From: Mrakia gelida
Lineage: Eukaryota > Basidiomycota > Tremellomycetes > Cystofilobasidiales > Mrakiaceae
NCBI GenBank assembly: GCA_024345305.1
Contig: BRON01000003.1
Span: 1,178,001-1,242,000, forward strand
Direction: 5' to 3'
Length of the DNA stretch: 64,000 nt
Shown here: piece after piece, positions 56,596 through 64,000 of the stretch
How the letters are laid out: each line of letters opens with the position of its first letter
How positions within the stretch are numbered: position 1 is the stretch's first letter
The notes under the pieces: model-generated
Seen by the model: the letters and a program-made list of their open reading frames with translations, nothing else
What the model was told of the DNA's origin: nothing
Database searches by the model: none
Translations under genes and position numbers: made by a program

Positions 56596-59498
56596 CTAGA
56601 TGTTCATCGACGAGTCTCCTCCAGCGGCCTGAGCGACCGGGCTTCCTCCTCTCGACAAGCTAGGCAGGCTGAACTTGACGTCTCCTTCCGACTGATGGAA
56701 CGGCGCGAGAGCTGGCGTCGACTGTCCTGATCCTCCGTTGTTTCCTCCCATCGCGAAGGCGGCTCTCACGGAGCTGGCGAGTCCTCCGTGGTTCTGCTGC
56801 TGGTTCGGGTTCTGTCCGAATTGGAGTCCTGGCGAGGACGCTCGACTTCCGACGGGCGAGTTCTGCTGGGACGCGGGAGCGGAGCCGGAGCCTTGTCCTG
56901 TCGAGAATCCGACGAAGGGAGCGTTGGGAGCTGGGAGGTGTCGAGATTCGGGTGGAGGAGGGATGGAAGCGGCGTTGAGGATGTCCTCGACCGACTGTCT
57001 GCTGTTGTTGTTGTTGTTGTTCGAGTTTTGAGCCTGAGCCTGAGCGTTCGCCTGAGCTTGAGCGTTGGCCTGAGCCTGAGCGTGGGCGAGAGCGAGTTGT
57101 TGTTGCTGCATCTGGTGAGCCTGGACCTGAGCTTGCTGCTGCTGTTGAGCCTGCATCTGCTGCTGGAAGTTGGCGGCGACGGATCCGGAGGAGAGGGTTC
57201 GACCGATGACCTGAGGAGGAGACATTCGACCCGAGAGACGCGAGGCGTTCTGAGCGGATTGGGAGATGTTGTTCGACTGCTGAGGAGATCCGGTTTGGAG
57301 CGAGGAGTGGGATCCGTTGAAGTTGTTGTGGTGAGCGTTGGGGTAGGGGTGCGACCTAGAGGAGAGGAAGGAAGGGGAGGGAAGGAAGGCGAAAGTCAGC
57401 TCAAGCTCGCAAAAGTCGACGACGTGGCCATCGAACGAGATCGAGGTACAAGAAAGGAGAGAGGTCGATCAAAAACTCACCTGTGCTTGGGGTGATGCTG
57501 GTGGTGCGTCTTCGATCCAACTCCATGTCCCTCCAGCCTAGGATCGATCTCCATCCCTCCTCCGTTCGCGTACATTCCTCCGACGGGACTGCTAGCTCTC
57601 GAATGAGCTCTCGAGTTCGCGGGACTCGTCTGCTGACTCGAAGGTCCGGTTCCTCCGTAACCTCCGTTGATGTTGAGGGGAGGGAAGATGCTCATGTTCC
57701 TCAAGGGACCGAGGACGGGAGACGTCGAGGGCGTGAACTCGTATCCGTTGTTCTGAGGCATGATTCCGACCTGGTGGGTTCCCATGGGATCGTCCTGCTC
57801 GTCCTCCGAGGAGTGCGACGAAGAGGGCGAGGGCTGGTGGGAGACGTCGGCTGAGGTGACTCCGCTGCCGTAGGGGAAGGTGGGTCGATGGTTTCCGAAC
57901 TGATTCGCGGCGGCGTTTCGAGCCTGCTGCTGGAGGTTCTGGAGCTGCTGCTGTTGAGGGTTGAACTGAGACATCTGCTGCTGGACTCCGTTGTTGTTGA
58001 GCGGCGACGAGTAGAACTGGTTCCCTCCTCCTCCTCCGTTTCCTCCTCCCCCCGACCCTCCTCCTCCGCCAGCTCCTCCGTTCCCGTTCGCTCCTCCCAT
58101 GAGACCGTTCGACGACGCCTGCATCATGAGAGCCTTCTGAGCTGCTCGTAGACGCTTTCGGTAGCTCTTGTGGCATTCGGGGTGGTGGCAGTTGGGAGGA
58201 GTGAGGTACGTGAGGTCGGTGAGCTCGCCAGCTCCGACGGCGTGGTGAACGGCTTGTCCGGGCTGATGGAAGTCTCCTCCGTTCCCTTGAGACGCTCCTG
58301 GGACTCCCCATCGATCCCGCTCGTTCGAGAACCCTCCGAACGAAGCTCCCATCATTCCTGGAGTGTTGACCGGGCTCGTTCCAGCGGAGTGAGTCCTCGA
58401 CGTGTTGTTCGACGATCCGTTCGACTGAGTTCCGACTCCTCCTTGACCGATGATCTGACGATGTCGCATCTCGTACTCGGCTCTCCTGACGGACTCTGAG
58501 CGTTCGAGCTCGAAGAGTTGATCTGCTGCTGCTGCTGCGAGGGCTGACATCTCGTTGTTCATGGGATCCGATCCGCTTCCTCCAGAGGGAGGGAAGAGGT
58601 GGTTGCCGTCGTGGTGGTTGTTGCTGTTGTGATGGTTGTTGTGATGAGGGATAGGAGTAGGATGAGACTTGTTGTGTCGAGAGGAGGAACCGCGACCGTT
58701 TTCGTCATCCTTGAAGAGAGCGAGAGGAGGAGGGAAGGAGCGAGAAGAACGAAGATCAGCTTTAGCTCCCAAGGACGTCTGGGACGAAGAAAGTTCAACT
58801 CGAAAAACTGTAGAGAAAGGCTTGGACTCACGTCGTCTGAATCATCTCCGTTCTTGTTCTTCTTCTTCCCTCCCTTGACGTTGGGACCTTGGTGAATTCG
58901 GATGTGCCTCGTCAACTCGTCGCTCCTCGAGAACCTCTTGTCGCACCCAGCGTGGTTGCAGGCGTGAGGCTTCTCTCCGGTGTGGGTTCGGATGTGACGG
59001 GTCTGTCGATAGGGAAGAGAACGACGCGACGTAAGAGAGCAGAGGCGAAGGAGGGAAGTGAAGAGAGGGAAGGAGGGAAGGGAAGGGAAAGGAGAGGTCA
59101 GCAACGCGACCGCTGCGGCTCGTCCCACCTCTCGCTATTCGCCGACCCAGAAGCTCGCTAACCTGATGTTCGAGTCGATAGAAGGCTCTGTCGCAGAGAG
59201 GGCACTTGTAAGGACGAGGAATCTTGCTCTTGTCCATGCTCAAAGCAGCTTCCGTGACTGGAAAAAGAAGAGGGACCAAACGAGACGACGACGCATGGGT
59301 TTCGAGGTCAGCTCTCCGTCCTTCCCTTCTTCCTTCCTCTTCCCCTTCCTGAACGAGCCTTCCTCTCGAGCTAAGAGAGGGATATAGAGGTGTAGTAGAC
59401 TCACGAGCTTTGACTGCTGGATCGTTGGGATCGAGCCTTCCGGTGATGGGATCAGGGATGGGAGTCGGGTAGTTCATATCGTTGAAGAACGTGGACAT
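56596..59498 (-). CDS. MIG1: Mig1/CreA carbon catabolite repressor, two C2H2 zinc fingers
   Basis: ATG 59498 ([20 protein letters not shown]) leads through short exons to two C2H2 fingers: [38 protein letters not shown] and [18 protein letters not shown]. These match CreA/Mig1 almost residue for residue, including the base-contact residues (RLEH; RSDELTR) that read GC boxes of the SYGGGG type. The rest is long and disordered: [17 protein letters not shown], Gly-rich tracts, an [20 protein letters not shown] segment (also conserved in basidiomycete CreA-like proteins), Ser/Pro blocks, and Gln/Ala repeats ending SMNI. Stop at 56596-56598. In yeasts it represses alternative-carbon genes on glucose and is controlled by Snf1 and nuclear export. 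Several exons, each with a CTGAC branch point. Confidence 0.92.
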
Positions 59499-60711
59499 GA
59501 TTGAGAAAGAGAGCGAGGGCTGCTGGCGGTGGGTTCCTTCTATCGATGAGGATGTCTAGAGAGGTCTGAGGGAGGGGAGAGGAGGAAGAAGAGAGGTACG
59601 TCAGTTTTTTTTGAGTCCGTCGCGGCCGAGAAAGTCGTCGAATGGCGAGGAGGGAACGAAGGGAGGAGAGGGAGGGAGGAGTGACTCTTCCACCTTGACT
59701 CCTCTTTGTCGGCTTATTCGACGAGGGGATCGATAGGTGTAGATGGAGTGTCGATAGGAGAGGGAGATGAGAGATGGGCTGAAGATGTCTCGACATCTTG
59801 TTTGGCCCCACCATCGTCCGGGTAAAGGAGGGAAAGGGAAGGAGAAGGAGGAGAAGGGGCAGGACGAACACGCCAGCAACCCTCTCTCCCCTCCTTCCTT
59901 CCCTCCTTCAGCTCACTCCCCTCTCCTCCATCCGTCCTTTGTATCTCCCTCCTTCCCACCCTGCCCTAGCTAGCCTGCCACCCATCCACGTGTACGAATC
60001 TGAACGAGATCGAATTCGAACTGGGGACTCACGAGTGAAGGGAGAGTCGAGGAAAAGGAAGGGAGAGGGCGAGTGAAAGTTTGGGGTAGAAGGGATGACG
60101 AGGAAGCAGAAGCGTCCGTTTCCAAGTAGAGTCGAGTTGATAGGTGTGTAGAGAGTGTGTGAGGGAGAGAGAGGAGGCTGTAGATGCTGATTCTTTGCTT
60201 GAAGCTCAAGTTGTTGCTTTGTGGGGGATGGGAGGTTGTGGAGGGAAGGGGAAGAAGGCAGCGGCGACGAGGGAGAACGAAAAAGCGTGAGCGAGAGCGG
60301 CAGTTGAACTCTTCTTTCCGACGGTCCCTATCTCCCTCCTGACCCTCACAACATCCACTCGATTCCAATCAGGTTCACTTGAATACATCTCAGCTCTCCA
60401 TTCCGAAATTTTCAGAACGAACGGAGCAGAGCGAGAGAATAAAAACGCGACGCGTTTCGTCCAGGGGGGCTCCCTCTGTTCTGAAACTTGCGACGTGAAG
60501 CTTTCTCTTGCCAGCTTGTTAGGTTAGTCTGTTCTCCAACCATGCGAGGATCGTCTGCCATGCTGAGAGGTCTTACGGAAAGAAAGAAAACGAACGAGAG
60601 ACGACCTTTTTGGAACTCTTCTTTCCCTCGCGTCGCTAGAAGGCCGTTCTCGTCCTGTCTTCGCCTTTCGCCGACGTCTCTGAGTAATTCGTACAGAGAC
60701 TTATCCCTGCC
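59499..60711. other. MIG1 promoter and leader, divergent to the 60.7 kb gene
   Basis: About 1.2 kb without a recognisable coding gene, mostly C/T-rich in short blocks. On the minus strand a CTGAC-type branch near 59600 with a CAG close to 59530 suggests a spliced 5' leader for MIG1. A long leader or promoter suits a regulatory gene. A GC-rich block lies near 60448-60475. Confidence 0.4.
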
Positions 60712-63376
60712 ATGTATACATGCACCTCTTCCTCTCTCGGCGAGCTCTCTTGGGGACCGATCTCAAAGCATCAGCAACATGAGATCAGGAGGGACGAGGG
60801 GAACACGTCGTCGGCCGTCGCCCTCGTCCTCCGAAACTGCTTGACCACACCACACCACTCCCTCCTGCTGCTCTCCTTCTTGGCTCCCCACACCCACACA
60901 CCCAACTCTTCCCCCCATCGCACTATCCTTCTACAGCTTCCGCTTCCCGTTAATAAAATCGGTGTATCGTCCTCGTACGTGAGTTGTCCGAGCCATTCGT
61001 TCGCGAAGTCGAGCGAAGAGTCTGGAGGAAGGGAAGTCGAGCTCACCCAGGCTGACTGCTCGTCCTTCCTTCCTCCTTCCCTTCCTCCCTTCCTTCTGGA
61101 TGCGTAGTCAGGATCATCACCTCTTCTTCGAGTGACTATTCCCTCCATCTCTTCACGACCAGACGAGCTCTCGTCATCCCTCCTTCGAATCTTCGAAACG
61201 AAGCTCCCGCTCACGTCCTCCTCCCTTCGATCCCCTTGGCCTCCTTCCCATCTCTTCGGTCTCTATGGGCCAGCTAGCTCCTCGCGAGCGACGACGCACC
61301 TTAGGCTCCTATGGAACTTCGATCCTCGTACCACCCGCTTCGTCGGAGGAGGGGTAGGCCCGAACCAGGACGAGTCGAGCGAGTCGAGGGACGACGTCGG
61401 TTTGGTGGGACGAGGGCGGAGAGGAGAGCGAGTCGGTTAGTAGATCGTTCCTTCTCACCGAAGTTGGGAGGTGTGTGAGGGTGATGTGAGGCTGGTAGAA
61501 GGCAGTCGGGGGATAGGAGTGGAAGGAGGAAGAGGGGGGGATCAGAGGACGGAGAGCGAGAGCTGACCTGATCTTCATTCGCGTCCTTCGATGATCTGGT
61601 CGTCGCCCTCGCAGGTTGACAAGGACGTCGACGTACATTCAACCAAGTCTGGAGATATTTGAGTCTTCGTGTAGAGTCCTTGAGTGGGAAAGAGGACCGG
61701 TGGAGGAAGGGAAGCAGCGAAGTTGGTCAGTTCGTTCGCGACGTCGACGCGTCGGTGTCACTGCTCGGGAACTTACCTCCTTCCTCTCGTCGGCTTCATT
61801 GATGCAGGATCCGGATCATCAGATACATCGAGCTTCCCTTGAGGATGTGGACGTGGATTCAGGGAGGGAGAGGAGAAGAAGGTCAGTTTTCTTCCATCGT
61901 CGTCGACTCGACCTACTCTCCAGCCCTCGCCCTCGTCTTCGAAACAACTGACTGAGTTCCTTTCTCATCTCTGACCCCCCAATAACTTTCCCAGAAATTC
62001 AACCTTCCTTGTTCCCTGCCGTGTGGAAGAGACCTGGGGGAAAGGGGAAGAAGGTCAGCTCCTCGTCTCGGTTCTTTCTCAGCTGCACTCTGCCTCCTTC
62101 GCGTTCTGACTACATTTTCGGCCTACCTCCCCCCTTGCAGAGCACCGTTGGCTTATTAGGAAGTCTTCGAGCCTCCCAACGACGCGAGTTCTTCGTGTAC
62201 TCACAAGCTACTCGAGTTTCATCTGCCAGAGCGCGAGGTGAGTCGGTTCCTCAGCCCTCCCTCCCCCTCGACCCCATCGCTCGCTTTTCTCAGCTTTTCA
62301 GCGTATGCATAAGAGCTTCAAGCATCGCTCTCGTCGATGGTGGTGGTTGGGATCTCAACCGAAAACACAACAAAGAAGAGCGAGCCTCGCCAAGGGTCGC
62401 TGAGCCTTCGAGTCCCCACTTGTGGTTCCCCTTCCCTCTTCCCTCGTTTTCGCTGTGCTGATCACCTCTCTTCCCCAGCATCTCCAGGTCTCATCATCCC
62501 TCGGCGCTATCAAGACTGTTCTGTTCGAAAGGAGAGAGCTCGCTGGCTTCCAACGACGACCATCTCGAGAAAAGGAAACTCGCGCGCTCGTGAGTTCCTC
62601 TCTCCTCTCTTTTTCCCCTAGCGTCTTGCTCGAGCGCGCGTCCTTTTGACACGGGTCCCTTTCACTTTCTTCACCATCTTCTGACTGATCTCCCTCTTCG
62701 ATTTTTGTCCATGTTATCCAGCGAGCTTGTCGACATGCTCGTCGCTTTCATCTCGTCTTCCCACCTCGACCGCTCTGCACGCGTCTCTCTCTATCATCTG
62801 CGACTTCAGTGAGTCACCTCCCCTCGTCCAACTTCTCGTCGGATTTCTATGCTTGCTATAAAGCGTCGCTCGGTGCTCATCGGTGCTTCTCGTCCATCTC
62901 TTCGTCCTGAAACAGAATCATCAACGACTCTTCGACTTTCCCAACGGCTTTCTATCCCTCTTCCGTCCTCTACTACACACAGCCACCTCCACTTCGCCAT
63001 CCTCTCCGTCTCAATCCTTCAGTGGGAATCTTTAGCCTTCGATTGACGTTGGACGGTCGGTCCTCGTCGGTTCAAACGAGAGGAAGGATCAGGCTATGTC
63101 TCTCATCCTCCCTTCTCCCCTCTCTCTCCCCCTTCCCTTCCCCAGCTGATATCAGAAGCGTGCACCTGCACCTTGACCTTTTCATCTACTCCTCAGAACA
63201 ACTCTCGTCGTTGCAGGACTTCAGGAACTCGAGATATAGAGCCAGACGAGTTTGCGATCAGCCTAGTCGGACCGACTCAACTCCTTCGCGGCAACAAAAG
63301 AACGTCGCCAAGAGCGAGCTCCCATCTGGCTTTCTCGCATATCGGAGCTGGACCTCGGTCAGTTGACTGTTCATAG
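60712..63376 (+). CDS. Uncharacterised multi-exon protein
   Basis: Splice signals mark a + strand gene: donor GTGAGT at 60979 with branch GGCTGAC and acceptor GCGTAG (61107); donors near 61436, 62242, 62592 and 62809; acceptors near 62137, 62479 and 62721. Frames that join well are LPVNKIGVSSSY|SGSSPLLRVTIPS, then LRSPWPPSHLFGLYGPASSS and THLRLLWNFDPRTTRFVGGG; later HLEKRKLARSELVDMLVAFI, SSSHLDRSARVSLYHLRL, then INDSSTFPTAFYPSSVLYYT and RHPLRLNPSVGIFSLRLTLD; and finally DIEPDEFAISLVGPTQLLRG, SHLAFSHIGAGPRSVDCS and stop TAG at 63374-63376. The middle (61436-62137) is poorly resolved: acceptor choice leads to early stops in some joins and several donors read GTCAG. No family recognised. ATG 60712 is provisional. 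Confidence 0.45.
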
Positions 63377-63552
63377 GAGATCGCTGCTATGGAGTTTTTC
63401 GGGTCCTGGATCAACAAAACCCAACTCTGGCGCTTCTTCCTCTCTCTGGCCCCCAACTCGATCTTCATCCAGCCCTTCCTCACCTTCCCTCCCCATCCAC
63501 CTCTTCTTCCTCGCACCCATCCCTCACTGCTCCTCGACTTTCTCTCACCATC

Positions 63553-64000
63553 ATGGCCGACCTTCATCGCCAACAATCCGACATGTCTTCGATGATGCCC
63601 TTCGAGAAGAGCGTCCCAGCGAAGAGGAGTCGATTCGCGTCGAACGTCGCCGACTCTCACGCTAGGACCGTCGCTGAGGTCTCACGCTCGGCTCCTCCTA
63701 TCCCCAAGGAGGTACAGAACTTCCGCACTTACTTCGTGAGCAAATCTTCTGTTCTTCTCTGTTTCTTCCTGGGTTCATTTTCACCGAGGACGAGGCGGAT
63801 GGAGCCGAGTTCCCTGTCTGCCTCCGGTCGAACGTTGCTTCCTGACTCGCCTTCTCGCCTTGCTCTTCTCTAGATCGGAATCCTCGTCTGCTTCGGAGCT
63901 GTTGCTTGTGAGTATACACGTTCTCTACACGTCTCTTCGTCCTCGAACGCTGAACTGACTTCGTTCTCGTCTCACTTTTCCCAGACGGCTACGACACGGT
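63553..64000 (+). CDS. MFS sugar/general substrate transporter (partial, 5' end only)
   Basis: ATG 63553 starts MADLHRQQSDMSSMMPFEKS, a hydrophilic N-terminus. An exon ending VQNFRTYF and an intron with donor GTGAGC are followed by IGILVCFGAVAY and, across a second intron (CTGAC branch, CCCAG acceptor), GYDT at the right edge. The pattern (Y)(F/L)IG.....G...YGYDT marks the first helix of sugar-porter-type MFS transporters. The rest lies outside the window, so the substrate cannot be named. Confidence 0.75.

Noticed and set aside
61301..61642. Minus-strand open frames at 61.3-61.6 kb, with a GTAAGT-like donor near 61773
   Set aside because: Plus-strand donors, CTGAC branch points and acceptors are more numerous and join in frame over the surrounding 2.5 kb.
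1..64000. CRISPR arrays, bacterial operons, phage genes or transposase/reverse transcriptase genes
   Set aside because: No repeat-spacer array, terminal repeats or mobile-element protein motifs were seen. The window is ordinary intron-rich fungal chromosome.

Overview
The window is nuclear DNA of a basidiomycete fungus, most likely a Pucciniomycotina yeast of the Rhodotorula/Sporobolomyces kind. This rests on compact, GC-rich genes cut by many introns of roughly 70-120 bases, most starting GTGAGT or GTNNGT, carrying a CTGAC branch point and ending in a pyrimidine-rich AG. The set of orthologues (GCN20, DMC1, CDC4 light chain, MIG1/CreA, TPT1, mS41) is fungal. The species is inferred, not proven.

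Layout. 1-2906 (-): chromodomain protein, C-terminus off the left edge. 3114-7448 (+): ABC-F ATPase GCN20. 8069-9686 (+): ribosomal protein L11. 10015-12121 (-): MRS2-type mitochondrial Mg channel. 12407-15102 (-): tandem-BRCT protein, divergent over about 70 bp from an F-box-like, glycine-rich protein (15172-17711, +). 18265-19701 (+): essential myosin light chain CDC4/MLC1. 20139-24793 (-): RNA cytidine acetyltransferase KRE33/NAT10, divergent from meiotic recombinase DMC1 (25080-27992, +). 28405-31055 (-): PP2C phosphatase of the PTC6 kind. 31413-32353 (-): unknown acidic/serine-rich protein. 32934-33017 (+): intron-containing tRNA-Glu(CUC). About 33186-33577 (-): truncated inverted copy of three DMC1 exons with their introns. 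33854-37669 (-): DHA2-type MFS exporter. 38353-39807 (-): tRNA 2'-phosphotransferase TPT1. 40153-41518 (-): NTF2. 41983-43315 (-): mitochondrial ribosomal protein mS41.

From 43.8 to 50.1 kb lies a run of three secretory-pathway genes and one unknown: a secreted CPL1-like cysteine-rich protein with an apparent frameshift, a Q/N-rich unknown protein, a secreted double-psi beta-barrel protein and a membrane-anchored tandem beta-sandwich protein. The right end leans to carbon metabolism: malate synthase (50256-53725, -), a MYND zinc-finger protein (54384-55673, +), the glucose repressor MIG1/CreA (56596-59498, -), an uncharacterised multi-exon gene (60712-63376, +) and the start of a sugar-transporter-like MFS gene (63553 to the right edge).

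Most genes are ordinary housekeeping genes that do not form a pathway. The points most worth a second look are the DMC1 fragment, the CPL1-like frameshift, the extreme exon structures of RPL11 (exons holding only ATG or only the stop codon) and CDC4 (a 7-base exon), and the unknown genes at 12.4-17.7, 31.4 and 60.7 kb. I found no clearly novel multi-gene system. Exon joins were inferred by eye from splice motifs and protein family similarity, so individual boundaries may be off by a few bases.
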